NCBI GenBank assembly: GCA_016169945.1
Contig: JADLSH010000112.1
Span: 186,001-250,000 of the forward strand
Direction: 5' to 3'
Source of the DNA: Trachythela sp. YZ-2020
Taxonomy: Eukaryota > Cnidaria > Anthozoa > Malacalcyonacea > Clavulariidae
DNA length: 64,000 bases
The notes beneath the pieces are model-generated. The model had not been told where the DNA came from. It did no database searches and was given only the letters and a program-made list of their open reading frames with translations. Below, in pieces: positions 10,016 through 21,960 of this stretch (positions within the stretch are counted from its first letter, which is position 1; each line of letters starts with the position of its first letter). Both the position numbers and the translations under genes were made by a program.

Positions 10016-10882
10016 TTGGTTGAAAAATATCATGTGACAGCTGTCCAACCTCTGCTGTATATCAAAATAAGAAACTATACAAGATTCGACCAGGAACATT
10101 TTAGACGCGACATACAATCTGCGCCTTTCCATATGACTACCGTGTTTGACGATGCGGACGATATGTTGTGGACCTGGCAGCATTCATTTACTAATATATG
10201 TAACGAACATGCTCCATGGAAAGAAGTCAAAATTAGAACCAGATCTACGCCATGGATAACAAATGACATAAGATATAAAATGAACCGAAGGTATAAGTTA
10301 TTAAAAACAGCAATTGCGACAAAAGACCCTATAGTGTGGAAAGAATACAAAAAAAGTCAGAAACAAGATTTCAAATGCGATAATAAATCAACCACCATTA
10401 CTTGAGCAGTTTACAGTTTTGCTGTGCTCAGTTCAGAATAAAATTAGTAAACTGAAAACCGACAAATCGACCGGCCCTGATAACATTTCACCAAATATTT
10501 GAAAACTTGTGGGAACCGCTATAGTTGTACCACTGGTCTGTCTCTACCGATACAGTATGGAATGCAGAACAGTATTCCCTGCTTGGAAAGAAGCAAGAGT
10601 AACGCCTATATTTAAAACAGATGACGAAGTGGACCATGGAAACTACCGTCAAATTTCAGTACTTTGTGTCCCAAGTAAGCGCTTGTGCAGCATGTCTTCA
10701 AAGATAACAACTTAGTCTTGGATCGGCAGTGGGCATATCAAGCCGGATATTCAACAGAGTTACTTCTGGTCCATTTAACAGAGGAGTGGAGAAAATCTCT
10801 TGACTCTGGAAAATATGTGGCGATCGCCTTTATTGATTTCAGGAAGGCGTTTGACAGTGTCTCCCACGGTTATATGATGAAG
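10016..10882 (+). pseudogene. LINE EN-RT linker and reverse transcriptase N-terminal half
   Basis: The linker is well preserved (RNYTRFDQEHFRRDI, then WITNDIRYKMNRRYKL). Then, with a stop at 10403 and frame changes, comes LKTDKSTGPDNISP, FPAWKEARVTPIFK, and finally FIDFRKAFDSVSH, which is RT motif A with its catalytic Asp. The copy ends there; motif B and the catalytic (Y/F)xDD motif are missing. Confidence 0.8.
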
Positions 10883-10907
10883 TAATCAATTCATTCTTCG
10901 GTGTCTT

Positions 10908-11482
10908 CAGGAAAAATATGTGGACGTTCTTTACGCAGATTCCACATCAATGCTTCCTTGCGAAATGGTTGCCAAGCAGGAAGACTTTGGGCAGAAAAAA
11001 AGCAATGAAAAGAAAGAACTCATTGCCCCTTGGAATCCAACCGATTATCAGTGGACTTTTGTTGCTATAGATCTTCAACAGAAAAATATTCTTCATGTGG
11101 ATCCTTTGAATGCAGCTGCTGAGATTCAAAACAGTGCACACATGCAGATCCTGGCAGAGTTCTTACCTTCACTTCTTGAATGAAAGTTTGGTGTGTCTGG
11201 GTTTCAAATCACCTCACCACCACACACCCTTCAACCTGACATGCCTCGCAGTTTGTCCAAGGAAAGTCACTGAGTGATAGCTGTGATATATACGCAATGC
11301 GTGTTGCGATTCACAACAAAATGCGAGGGACTTGTCTAAAGCGACGCTCAGGATCTCGACACTTAGAACTTACCAATGTTATCTCGAATTGTGGAATATG
11401 CTACCTATCTTACCATATCTCATGTGTCACATCAGAAGAACAGCCTGTGGGAAATAACCCTGAATTTCACTGCCCACCTTAA
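10908..11482 (+). pseudogene. Ulp1/C48-like cysteine protease relic
   Basis: QWTFVAIDLQQKNILHVDPL (about 11050-11110) resembles the catalytic His strand and the following Asp of Ulp1-type (C48) proteases. After the stop at 11183, another frame gives FVQGKSLSDSCDIYAMR, like the stretch after the catalytic Cys. The Cys region itself (near 11240) is deleted or scrambled. The tail (CGICYLSYHISC) looks like part of a zinc finger. C48 proteases are often carried by DNA transposons; which one is unclear. It abuts the truncated LINE. Confidence 0.55.
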
Positions 11483-12046
11483 CTAGCCTGCATGGCAGGA
11501 GTTCTATTGTGGGGGAGTGAGTTTTGTTTAGAGTGCGCTCTTTTTTTTTACAGCGCGCGCTAGGTGAGAAGTTAGGGGGAAGGAGAAAAAGCGAAGGTGG
11601 TATCATTTAGTATTCTCATTAATTCATATTAATATATACCAGTTAATGTGTTATCCCCTGATAACTTGGACAACATTTATTCCTTAGGTAGATGTTGTGG
11701 GGAGGATAGCAAGAAAGTCGATAACTGTCTCTGCACAAGGCATTAAAAATTTATACAAATGAAATAAATACTGAAGTGAACGTAGAATAGTAACAGATAA
11801 AAGGGATCTATTGACGCCAATATAACGATACATCTAGGAACACATCACCCTGTGCCAGGGGGTAAGAATATATTTTCCTTTTTCGTTTTTACTGACCCTT
11901 CAAGTCAAATGCCTCAGTTTTGTTCTAACCCATGCTTTTGTAATTGCACTGGATAACAAATTTGCAATAAGAGTAAGTATGCAAATCATTTAAAGTAGTA
12001 AATATTATAGCATAAACATTTAATACTGAGCCAAATTCATCTATAA
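11483..12046. other. unassigned AT-rich sequence
   Basis: No ORF or repeat recognised apart from a T run and GCGCGCGC near 11550. Confidence 0.4.
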
Positions 12047-12077
12047 TGATAATAATAATAATAATAATAATAATAAC
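12047..12077. repeat. (ATA/ATT)n microsatellite, LINE 3' tail
   Basis: About ten trinucleotide units with one TGA interruption, at the expected 3' end of the minus-strand LINE. Confidence 0.9.
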
Positions 12078-12285
12078 AGTTATTATATAGCGCTTAATTT
12101 AAATGAATATTCTAAAGCGCTTTACATACAGTAAAAAAATAAAAAGCATAATACATTATATCATATAGCAACATATTATAACATATAACTAAAAGGATCT
12201 ACTAATCTAAATAGTCTCTAATTAATGAAGTATGATAAAAGGTTAATGATCGCATTATAAAAATGCTAGTTTACAGAAGTAAGTT

Positions 12286-14750
12286 TTAAGTTTTAAGTAA
12301 GTTTTGATTCCATACTCTAGGCCCTGCTGCAGCGAAAACTCGGTCCCCAAAAGTCTTACATTTGGTATGAGGAACCTTTAGAAAATTCTGGGCATCGCTG
12401 CACAGGGCGTACCTGGATAGTGGCCTCAGTTCAAGTAGTTCACATATATATGCTGGGGCCATACCTTTCAGGGCTTTGAAAACTAGTAGAGCGATTTTAA
12501 ACTTGATCCGATAGCTTACAGGGAGCCATTGGAGTCGCATCAGTACTAGTGTGATATGCGCATGTTGAGGGACATAGCAAACTACCCGTGCAGCTGTGTT
12601 AAAAACTTTTTGGAGGCGATCCATCTGCCGCTGCGAAACCCCAGACAGCAGAGAATTGCAGTAGTCCAAGTGTACTGTTACGAAGGCATGAATAAGTGTC
12701 TTTGTTCACTCCTCCGACAAGAACTTTCGGATTTGCCTGATTTTATAAAGCCCACAAAAACCTTTGCTACAGACTTTCCCAATGTGAACATCCATGGACA
12801 TGGTTTCGTCAAGCCAAGTTCCCAGGTCACACACAGAATTGACTGGCACAATCTCTGAGGAACCAACATGAATGTTACTGATGTTAATCTTGGCCAATTG
12901 CTGCCGGGATCCGTTGATCAGGAATTCAGTTTTGCTATCATTCATCATGAGCATATGGTGAGTCATCCAGTTATGAATGTCACTAATGCAATCCTCCATT
13001 ACCTGAATGGCTTGTTCCTGCCATACGGTCGAAATGATAGATATAATTTTGTATCATCCGCATAACCATGAGCTCTTGGTAGATGCTTCTTGACAAGATG
13101 AAACAGCTGAGAAGTGTACATAATAAACAGTATTGGTCCTAGGCAACTTCCTTGAGGAACTCCACTGGTAAGGTCAAAATCTTCAGACTGTTATTGCCCA
13201 ATAACAATGCGCTGCTTTCTGCCAGACAGGAAAGACTTTAACCAGGAAAGAGCCTGATCAGTTATACCAAAATCATTCTCCAGCAAGTTGATCATGATGT
13301 TGTGGTCAATAGTGTCGAATGCTGCACTTAAATCTAGCAAGACAAGGAGTGTAACTTCTTGCCGATCCATACTTAGGAGGATATCACTCTGTACCTTGAG
13401 AAGTGCGGTCTCAGTCGAGTGGTGTTGACGGTAGGAAGACTGACAGGCAGGTAGAGGTGCACGTGCAGAGCAATGGCCACGGATTTGCGAGATAACGACC
13501 TTTTCAGCTGTTTTAGAAACAAAAAGCAAGTTGCTGATCGGACGAAAATTCATAAATACCAAGTCAATGCCAAACTTCTTTAGAAGTGTTACAATAAGCG
13601 CAACTTTCCAATTTTCAGGAACAGTACCACTTTCCAGAGATGAGTTGATCATTTTAGTGATAAGGGGCGCTAGTTGGTCTACGCACTTCTTCACTAACCA
13701 AGTTGGAAAAGGATCCAGATGACAACTGGCATTAGATGATGACATAACGATGTTGTGGACTTCCGTTTCTGAAACTTGAATGAACTTATCAAGCTTAATA
13801 GGAGGTGATGGAATAGAAAGGTCTGGGGGTGTACTATTGCAACTTCCTCTCTAATAAGAGAGATTTTGCTGCAAAGGAATTCGCCAAACTCATTTGCAAG
13901 TTGTTGTGGATAGTCGGAAGGTGGGAGAAGATTATCAGATTGCTCTTTACATAGAGATCTCACCACTTGAAAGAGTCTCTTTGAATCTCCTGTGCAATCT
14001 TCTATCATATCACTATAATATTGTTGTTGGTTTTTCTCATTTTCTTCTCCAATTTTCACCGCCTTGCCTTTAGACGCATCAAATCATTATTGAACCATGG
14101 CACTCTAGGGCGTACCACCTTGACTTTATATTTAACTGGAGTGTGTTTGTCTAAAATAGTGTGCAATGTGCTATCATAGCTTGTTAAGGTCTGAAGATGT
14201 AATGTCTGCTCTGAATGCTGAAAAATTATTTCACTGAATTTACGAAAAACAAACATCTTTAACAATGACACTAGGTGAGGAAATTGCAAGAACACATTCA
14301 GCAAAGCAATGATCTGAAAGAAATAGTGACAGTCTTGGAGAAGCTACCATCACATCATTGGAAGAACGAGTAATGATAAGGTCGAGCCAATGTCCAGAAC
14401 GGTGAGTGGCGAAATTTACATGTTGTACAAGTCCGAAGGTTTCTAGGAGTTCAGAAAAACCACGAGTGTCAACATGAGTTAAATCATCCATATGTATATT
14501 AAAGTCACGAGCAATTATCAACACTTCAGAACACATGATCAGGCCTTCAAGATAAGCCGTGAACTCTTTAAAAAAGGTACTAATTGTAACAGGATGTGCA
14601 TCTGAATGTGGCGGCCGGTAGACAATAACAAATTTTGAAATATATCTGTTCACAGTAAGATTCCATTCGGATACCTCAAAAGATAGTCTCTGTGTTCCCT
14701 CAATAAACCTGATCTTAAAGTTCTCACACATCATTCCAGTCCCACCCCCA
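12286..14750 (-). pseudogene. LINE ORF2: endonuclease, reverse transcriptase, C-terminal domain
   Basis: Endonuclease motifs: VYRPPHSDAHP, IARDFNIHMDD (GDFN with G changed to R), RSGHWLDLIITR and FLSDHCFAE (SDH). RT: FPTWLVKKCVDQLAPLI, NFRPISNL, motif A LLDLSAAFDTIDH near 13310. After the frame ends at 13191 the palm motifs B and C fall in a disrupted stretch (13000-13190; GVPQGSCLGPILF-like residues can be read backwards from 13155-13120). Then HMLMMNDSKTEFLI and WLDETMSMD, and the C-terminal VDYCNSLL-type helix and RLQWLPVSYRIKFKI. Several indels separate the segments. Confidence 0.8.
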
Positions 14751-14881
14751 GTTCTCCCAGCCTCTCGAGGTATATTTCTAAAAGAATACCCATGTGATGA
14801 TACCCATCATCTTTTAGCCAAGTTTCCGTAACCACACACACATCGATTTTGTTCTCGATAATATGGTCAATGAAGACGTAT

Positions 14882-15730
14882 TTAGGTCACTAATAACAGC
14901 AGTTTTATTGTTAATAAGTGACGAGTTGTTTTTGGAGACCCTTTCGTAATGTTTACTATAACAAGGTTCCGCAGGTTTTGTTTATTTTGTACTCGAACTG
15001 TGTGTCTGCGTTTTAAAGATATTCTCACATGGATAGGCTTTACATTGTTATGGGTGACAGTAGTTTCATTAGTATGCAAAACCGGTGATTCATTTGAAGT
15101 TGAAATCTGAATACAATTATTTAAATTTGCTTTCCTTCCCGAAGCAGAATTAGGTAAAACCTTGTTCCTTCTTGATATTCTGACTGGAATATTACAGCTA
15201 TTCATTCTAATACATACCACAATCAATCTCCATGTATCCATGATCATGTAAGTTCATATACAAACCAGACAACTGACCACAAACATTACAAATTTCAGTA
15301 CAATGTTTGAGTTGCAAACCAACATCAGCTGTGGGCAGACCAGAAGCCAGTAAGTTAGACGATCCGATGGACAAAAGCTCTTTCCTTGTATACGATCGTA
15401 AGTCAATACTTGCGCACCTCGATAAACGCAAGTACGACCGGGATGCAAATTGACATCACAACACAGCACAAAATATGCCAGCAGAGTGACATCACTGTCG
15501 AAAGGTAGACTCACAATGGTCGCTCCATGCTTGCTTTGTTTCACAACTGGAGTTCTCAAATACGCCGATCGCCGGCCAGAGGACACCAACTTTGGTTTAT
15601 AATGCAAACTTGAACATCTAACCTCATCTTTTACGACAGTATTTGTGTTGAAAATAAAAAATATACAGTATAAAAATATCAGAAAGCGGAGGGCGTACAA
15701 CACACGACCCGTCGCCGCCATCTTGAACAA
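14882..15730 (-). pseudogene. LINE ORF1 with hydrophobic leader and degenerate 2A
   Basis: The N-terminus (ATG 15730) is MFKMAATGRV followed by a hydrophobic run (LYALRFLIFLYCIFFIF), a signal-anchor-like leader. About 70 residues on is LLAYFVLCCDVNLHPGR (about 15455-15435), a 2A-like motif in which the key residues N and the final P are H and R. The frame then shifts: YTRKELLSIGSS (near 15390) and a Cys/His cluster (CNVCGQL...YMNLHDHGYMEIDC, near 15290) look like the remains of a zinc finger. The leader-2A order matches the LINE at 6800. Confidence 0.7.
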
Positions 15731-15735
15731 ATTAC

Positions 15736-16124
15736 ATTGATTAATTTACAATATGATTAAATTAAAGGACATCTATGAAAGATGACTGATTTTGATAAAT
15801 CCACAATATTGATTGAAGCAAGAATATGGACACATTAGTTGTGATATTTTGATGTTATTTCAAAATCATCTTATTCTTGTTTTAATGACTCTTTGTATTA
15901 AACTCCATAGCATATTATATAATAATGCCATCCAGTCCAAATTAAGTGAATCGGAATGGTTCATCGAACTCTAGATGTTTATTTTTGGAATTTGTTTCAT
16001 CTTACAGTATATTCATAACTATATTTTGCCATTGACCAGTTGCGGCAGAACATTAGTTTGCTTGGTGGGGGTGGCTAAGCAAATTTGAATTCTGGAGTCT
16101 CTGAAATGGCCTTCTTATATTCTG
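15736..16124. other. unassigned spacer between two minus-strand LINEs
   Basis: AT-rich; nothing recognised. Confidence 0.4.
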
Positions 16125-16401
16125 GGGAAGATAGATAGATATTTATTAAAACTGATCATTGCAGCCCCAGAGCTGAAATATGATAGATTTTACAGGGCTA
16201 CGATACAACTTTTAACTATAGAATTATAAATTACTAGGTCTAAATTAAGAGTATACATTATGTAAAACCTTTTTCAATTATACAATAAAACTATTCTTCA
16301 ATCTGTTCGTTTTGACCACTGGTAATTGAAAGAAAAGTTTTCGCCTAGTACAAATGTTACTGTTATTTCAAGGTGGTAATAGTTTATGTAACTTGTGATT
16401 G

Positions 16402-17640
16402 CTATTCTCTACAACTTGTTGAAAGAAGCGTGCTCACCTCCTCTCTTCTCTCATGTAGGGTTGTTATTCCAGATACATCTAGGGCCTGGGTGTAAGAGAG
16501 GTCGGGATATAATATGTGCAATGCACGCTTTTGTAGTTTTTCCAAAACGTCCGATAGGTATTGTGGTAGAGCATTGTGGAATACAGGGCTTGCGTATTCA
16601 GTAACAGGACGTATACACGTTTTATAAAAGAGCAAAAGATCATGACTTGATAATTTTGCTCATTTAAGTTGCCGGAGGAAATATAGACACGTTGCTACTT
16701 TCTTACATATCATATAAATATATGCATTCCACTTGAGATTGTCGCTCACAATAACATGTAACAATTTAGCAGACAAGACTAATTCGATGTCCTTATCGTT
16801 GATGGTAATGGCATCCATTAAGGATTCTGCCTTCAAAAACGTTATTCTAAGTTCTTTACACTTTGATTCATTCAACTGGAAACCGGCCGTTTTTGTTTGC
16901 ATCACGAACTGATCGACATGTACTTGCATGGAGCTTAACTCGTTCTTCATTACTACTTCGGACATAGTGGAATCATCAACGTATTTCCATAGGTCTAAAC
17001 CTGGGTATCTTCACATCGTTAAACATAATTAAAAATAACCACGGGCCAAGTTTTGTTCCTTGTGGCACTCCGGCACGTAAATCACCCCACACGGAAAAAC
17101 AGTCATTGCTCATCTTTACCCTTTGGTTTCGATTTGATAGGAAATCCAAAATCCAGAGCATTATAGATGTTGGGAAACCATACGATGAGAGTTTACATGA
17201 CAAGATGTTGTGATCGATTAAGTCAAATGCTTTCCTGAAATCAAAAAGCATTACTCTTGTTGTAGAACCATTTCCATCGACACAGTTCCATATTGCTGTG
17301 GGTCGACATTCTTTAAAACAGCTGGTTTAATTTAACTGTCAACTACATATTCTTCCACAATCTTTGATAAGATAGGGGTCAACGAGATGGGTCGTAGATG
17401 TTTATTCAGATCTTTAACCGGTTTCTGTTTTGGCACTGGAACCACATTAGCTTCTTTCCATTGAATTGGAAGCTTTCCTTCACGATAAGAACAATTCAGT
17501 ATATCCGTAACTGCTTCCGCTAGAACATCGGCATTTTCATTTAATACCCATACTGGTAGATGTTGGAGAGGAGTAATTGTGCATTGGTGAAAGGAAAGCC
17601 TCATTAATGGTATTTGCTAGCCTTTTTTCGTCCAATGTCC
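16402..17640 (-). pseudogene. LINE reverse transcriptase and C-terminal region
   Basis: ORF pieces in order: VVPVPKQKPVKDLNKHLRPI (17604-17332), MLFDFRKAFDLIDH with GVPQGTKLGPWLF (17251-16976), then WKYVDDSTMSE (about 17000-16950) with the catalytic YVDD in the next frame. One indel near 17000 separates motif B from motif C. The thumb (TAGFQLNESKCKELRI) and the C-terminal RPVTEYASPVFH region follow. All catalytic motifs survive but not in one frame. Confidence 0.8.
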
Positions 17641-18250
17641 CATACTGGTGTTGAAGGGACTTTGAAAGGTTGCGATGTGTCGAGCTAGACAGTGAACATC
17701 CGCTAAGCTTTTTAACTTCTTTCCACGACGTAGGAGGCTTGCATTTTTTTTAATTCTCCACTTTTGCTTGAAAATATTTGGCACGGCATTTTTTGCGTTC
17801 TCTGTTAACCCGATTCCTCACTTTATAGCACTATTTGTCTCTTTCATATTAACTCCTTCAAGGTCAATGTAATCCAGGGTGGTTCCGTCGAGTGTACTGT
17901 TTGAGAATGAATAGGTAGAATGGTGTCAAGGCCAGTTGTAATAATTTCTTGCAGGAGTAAAACTTTCTCTTGGCAGGTATTAACAGCACCAATTAAAGAA
18001 CAGACGTCCACTTGCTGTCCACTTAGTTCTATTCATGGTACATCTTTCTCTGGGTTGAAGTTCTATGGACAAGTGATATGACAAACCGAGTGGTGGGCGT
18101 TTAATGGGGGGATCATAAAATTCATTGATATTAGTTAGAATTAAATCCAGTGTTGCTACACCACGTGTTGGGAAGTTTACGATTTGTTTTAATTTGAAGC
18201 TACGTCATGCTGATTGAGTTTAACGCCAAGCCGTGAGCCATTAAGAAGTT
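17641..18250 (-). pseudogene. LINE endonuclease C-terminal part and linker
   Basis: Translated piecewise: NFPTRGVATLDLILTN-like residues (near 18170), PPLGLSYHLSIELQP (SDH changed to SYH, near 18060), and a basic linker with NRVNRERKKCRAKYFQAKVE (near 17800) followed by PTSWKEVKKLSGCS. Many frame changes. Confidence 0.65.
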
Positions 18251-19064
18251 GACATATGTGAAACAAAAAGGTTTTTATTTTACATTTATTATGTACAATT
18301 CAAACGTCGTGGCCTTCGACATGGCGCCCATTTCGCTGAACACAAAGCAATGTTTGCCTGTGCATAACGCGTACTGCCCGGCTAATGGTGGCAGGCTGCT
18401 CTCATAAGATGTTGAACTCTTCTACAATTCTCCGGCATAACTTGACAAAGACTTTATCTTTTCAATATCCCAACAGAAAAAAGTCACACAGCGTTAAGTC
18501 CGGTGAACGAGCCGGCCATTCAACAGCATGGCCTAACCCTACCATCCAATTATGCCCAAACACTTCATTGAGGCGATCTCTTACAGCAATAAGGCAATGT
18601 GCTGGAGCGTCGTCTTGTGCCTACCAAAGACCCCTGAACACTCCTTCCCAATATTGGTTGTAAGTGTTGAGCGAGTTGCAGAAAAACAAAGTCATTGAGC
18701 AGGGTTCTGATCGGGAAACCTTTCTCTGAAAGCGATCTGTACTGCGGCTATGCTTTGAGTTTGTGTTTAAGTTACCAAAATAAAGACCCGTTGTTCTGTG
18801 GTCAGTTGAACCATTTTACTTGACCTGATCGAAAAATTCCTGCATGGTTAGTTAACATTTTGTTAAGTTAACATTTTAAATACCCATGGGCGCATTCCGC
18901 GCATATGATATGAAATAATATTTTTTCATTTCTAAAAGTGTGCTTTTAATATACGCACCCTGCCAATATTCAATACTCAGTGGGCTCGGTAGTGCTCAAC
19001 CATTCAAATTATAACAATGGGACCGATTTCTAAAGGTCTCCTTTTTTTATACACCCTGTATGAT
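18250..19064 (-). mobile_element. mariner-type (Tc1/mariner) relic inserted in the LINE
   Basis: The right end reads inward as TACAGGGTGTATAAAAAAAG (19064-19045), a typical mariner terminal repeat with its TA. The left end is diverged and was placed near 18250, where LINE similarity stops. The minus strand encodes MVQLTTEQRVFILVT and IAAVQIAFRERFPDQNP (about 18815-18690), then jumps to the C-terminal catalytic part. About half the transposase is missing. Confidence 0.75.
18400..18815 (-). pseudogene. mariner transposase, internally deleted
   Basis: The N-terminal helix-turn-helix start (MVQLTTEQRVFIL) joins, after roughly 50 codons, directly to DDAPAHCLIAVRDRLNEVFG (second catalytic Asp region) and EWPARSPDLTLCDFFLLGY (third catalytic Asp region), ending in VFVKLCRRIVEEFNIL. 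The first catalytic Asp and most of the DNA-binding domain are deleted. Confidence 0.75.
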
Positions 19065-19705
19065 AGACACCTCATTAAATATTCCCTCATAGCCAGGTCA
19101 TTAGCATGTGGCGGGTAGTATATGGTTCCAAACAACAACTGAATTGTAACCCCTTGGGAGACGAAATGGTAAAATTTTAATCCATAAAGCTTCGAAATCT
19201 GCTTCTTGTAGATTCTCTAAAACTGTAAATTTGAACGTGTCTTTTATAAACATACATACACCGTCACCTATAGCTGGCGAATGATGTTATACCCTTCCAA
19301 TGCAACAATATTATCATGAATGTGGCTCTGAAGCCAGGTTTCTACAATACAAATGTAGTCCAAATTTACATTTTTCGTAATACAGTGTAGTTTGTCAATC
19401 TTAGGCGCCAAGGACATAACATTAGATATGTAAAAGGATGGAACGTTAGTTCTCTCCTGTATTTTTCCCACATCTATAGGTTTTGATTTAGTAACTCTTA
19501 TACAGTTCGATATATTACAATGTCTTGTAAAAATTGAAGTTAGCGAAGTTCGTTTAGTTTCGTGTGACTGAACAACAGTTATTAAATATTTCTGACAATT
19601 TTCTCTCAATTTTACCAGACGTCCTGCTCTTTTCCCTCGATATAGCAGCCAGAAAGTCTTTCCAAGACTGTTACCAATGTGTGTTAACCGAAAGTTGGTC
19701 ATCAT
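19065..19705 (-). pseudogene. LINE endonuclease N-terminal part
   Basis: YISNVMSLAPKIDKLHCI, YICIVETWLQSHIHDNIVAL (E of the ETWL motif) and YYPPHANDLAMREYLM are APE endonuclease motifs in order. The frame changes near 19280. The mariner element begins right after the last motif. Confidence 0.75.
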
Positions 19706-19740
19706 ACTAACTTAAAAAAACTAAAATTTAAAAAAACTAC

Positions 19741-20197
19741 GGACATTTAAAAAGTGCACTAGAAGACATGCAGAATCCAGGTTATTTTGTTCATTTTGCA
19801 TTTCAGGCTGCATTTTGCATTTCTACTTCTGGTGGGCTATAGCCCGGGGTAGTTCCACTGCCCCTGCCATAGACTTGAATTCAAAAGTGTACATATTATT
19901 AAAATATACTGTTTATAGGTAATATACCTTGATAGTCTTCATACATATTGTAAGGCCATGGGAATGAAAGTAATAGAATACCGTCCACTGCCTGCATCAG
20001 TTTTAATAAGTCTTACTTTAATTATTTGCTGATTTGCAGAAAGATTTGAGGATTTTGAAATTAAATATTATAAGCAAGGCCTTACACAAATTTAATACAA
20101 AACAAAAATTATTGCCAGTGCCATTTTCGATGTTCTTGATCAATAGGGACAAATTGTATGTATGTCTGATGTTGTCAAAGCGAGATCACACATCGTA
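19741..20197. other. unassigned spacer
   Basis: AT-rich; no ORF or repeat recognised. Confidence 0.4.
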
Positions 20198-20624
20198 ATG
20201 CACTAGTCAATTGAAACCCCCCCCCCGCCCACACAGGCATATGTGAGGTTTTAACAGGACTTTGCAGGAGAAATACAGATTTTTAACAAACGTTGCCATC
20301 ACGCTACCCGGGGTTTTAACACTGACACAAAGGCCAGGATAAAATGGCGGGAATTTAACTCTCGTAGAGCCTTCGAGTTAATAAACTGCCACACGTTCAC
20401 CAGACCTTCTTCGACAGCTCCCTGTAACAGCATGTTTTTATTTCAAAAATGACGATCAGACTAGATGAAAAGCTAGACTTTGGAAAGCTATATGATCGGC
20501 CTGGCAAACCGGGCATTTTAACAAATGGACAACATTTTAAGGCTGGGATTTTAACACTCGAGAAATGTTAAAATCCCCACATACTCCGGGGGTCAGGGGG
20601 CGGGGTTTCAATTGACTAATGCAT
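20198..20624. repeat. MITE with TAGTCAATTGAAACCCC ends
   Basis: Inverted ends: ATGCACTAGTCAATTGAAAC on the left and the reverse complement of the same sequence (one mismatch) on the right. The tips carry TGCA, a possible target duplication. A second, inverted and interrupted copy occupies about 36685-37545 and shares long internal blocks, such as GACACAAAGGCC. No ORF. Confidence 0.85.
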
Positions 20625-20639
20625 AATATGCCACTTCGT

Positions 20640-21960
20640 TATGAAAAACTCATTCACTCACTCACTTATTACGAGAAGTTAGCTATGCCTGCCAAAGATA
20701 AACAATATGAAGAAATGGACGATAAAATCACGGAAATTTTGGAAAATTCGAAGTACATGCATGACTATGTACATATTAAGTACCTTAATAACAGCGGAAG
20801 AAATTAAAATGGTATTAAATCATTTGCCGAATGGGAAAGCACCTGGTATTGACTGCATTACGTACGAGCACATGAAATATGGTTGTAAATGGGTTGTTAA
20901 TGCCCTATTGAAATTGTATAATCTTATTATTGAAGCAGAACAAATTCCAACTCTCTTCAAATTGGCAATCAAAATCCCAATTCCAAAAGGAAATAAATTA
21001 TCCAGAACATTTGACGACTATCGAGGGATAAGTCTACTGCCAAGCATTAACAAACTTTTCGAACAAATTGTTCTATCCAGATTACAGAAAGAGCCAAAAT
21101 CTTCGCCTCACCCCCTTCAAGGAGGCTATCAAGAACAGCAAGATGCCTTAACAACATGCTTTACGATTGAGGAAATTATTAATCACTGCTGTGAAGAAAA
21201 TGAAAACGCTTATGTTGCTTTTATGGATAAACGCAATGCTGTACAAGTTGTTTCATAATAAGGGTATTTCTGAGAAAGTCTGGCGACTCATTAGAGGCTG
21301 GTATATTGACATGAAAGAGTTTTGTGTTTATTGAAGGAAAATCTTCTCGGACATATCAACTTGAACAAGTGACGAGGCAAGGAGGGGTGCTCTCTCCTTG
21401 GCTGCTTTTAGTCTTCATCGATGACCTGATCAAGGAGTTGCACCGTACTAATGCCGGGATCTTTCTGCACACAGTTTACCTTGGTTCCCCTATGTTTGCA
21501 GACGATTTAACAATGCTTTTACGGATTAAATCGGGGCTTGACAAGATGCTATACACTGCATGGAGATACACTGATAAATGTAGATTTAAGTTTAATCTCA
21601 AGAAAACAATTATACTAACTTTTGGCAAGAATCAAATAGAACATAATATGAATCAGTCGACTAGAAAGTGGAAACTTGGTTCGCGGGAGTTATGTGAAAA
21701 GAACACATGGTCAAATTTGGGGCGAATATGGGATGTTGATAAAAAAATATTCAGCTGCTTTTGCAAACGCAGTTGCCAAAGGAAGAGAGGCATGTTTTTT
21801 CTTGATGAGTATCGGATCTCGCTTGGGACTGTTATCAATCGAAGCTGAGATAGACAAATGTAAGCTCTATTTTTTGGGAAGGATTTTAAATATGAGTCCT
21901 GGTGTAATATGCCATCGTGTGTTGTAAAAATTGGAAGAAACGAACAATTATACTTTTACT
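20640..21960 (+). mobile_element. LINE fragment A: reverse transcriptase
   Basis: Starts after a TCAC repeat (ATTCACTCACTCACTTA). RT pieces: LPNGKAPGIDCITYEHM, LAIKIPIPKGNKLSRTFDDY, RGISLLPSINKLFEQIV, HPLQGGYQEQQDALTT (20760-21258), then TRQGGVLSPWLLLVFIDDL and SPMFADDLTML with the catalytic FADD (21324-21540). Motif A is damaged (FMDKRNAV instead of a D-x-x-KAF motif). Further frame shifts follow, with YFLGRILNMSPGVICHRVL near 21870. The truncation hides the exact clade. Confidence 0.75.

Larger units (their letters stand above)
6800..10882 (+). mobile_element. L2/CR1-like LINE, broken, with 2A-like peptide
   Basis: Plus-strand pieces occur in LINE order: a hydrophobic leader (SSCLVYLILVGILYNYVW, about 6880-6930), a 2A-like sequence and PHD-like finger (7029-7376), APE endonuclease fragments (7540-8270), the EN-RT linker (from about 10055) and the N-terminal half of the reverse transcriptase (to 10882). 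Stops and frame changes separate the pieces. About 1.75 kb of unrelated sequence lies between the YRPP region of the endonuclease and the linker. The RT catalytic C motif and the 3' end are missing, so the copy is dead. Confidence 0.8.
12047..15735 (-). mobile_element. L2/CR1-like LINE, near full length, minus strand
   Basis: From right to left: ORF1 with hydrophobic leader and degenerate 2A (15730-14882), endonuclease (about 14740-14260), RT (about 14060-12700), C-terminal region (12669-12286), a 3' UTR with GTAAAGCGC...AAGCGCTATAT and an ATT microsatellite tail at 12047-12077. That tail structure is typical of L2/CR1-type elements. It is the most complete LINE here but has at least five frame breaks. 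Confidence 0.85.
16125..19740 (-). mobile_element. jockey/CR1-group LINE, minus strand, split by mariner
   Basis: The 5' part (endonuclease) is at 19705-19065 and the rest (endonuclease end, linker, RT, C-terminal region) runs from about 18250 to 16400. The 3' end is an ATCT repeat near 16125-16140 after GGGCTGCAATGATCAG. A mariner relic separates the two halves. The RT family differs from the LINE at 12047-15735: here the RT starts ILNCSYREGKLPIQWKEANV and the C-terminus has SPVFHNALPQYLSDVLEKLQ. Confidence 0.8.

Noticed and set aside
18385..18663. plus ORF of 92 codons
   Set aside because: Antisense of the mariner transposase, whose minus-strand reading has recognisable catalytic motifs.
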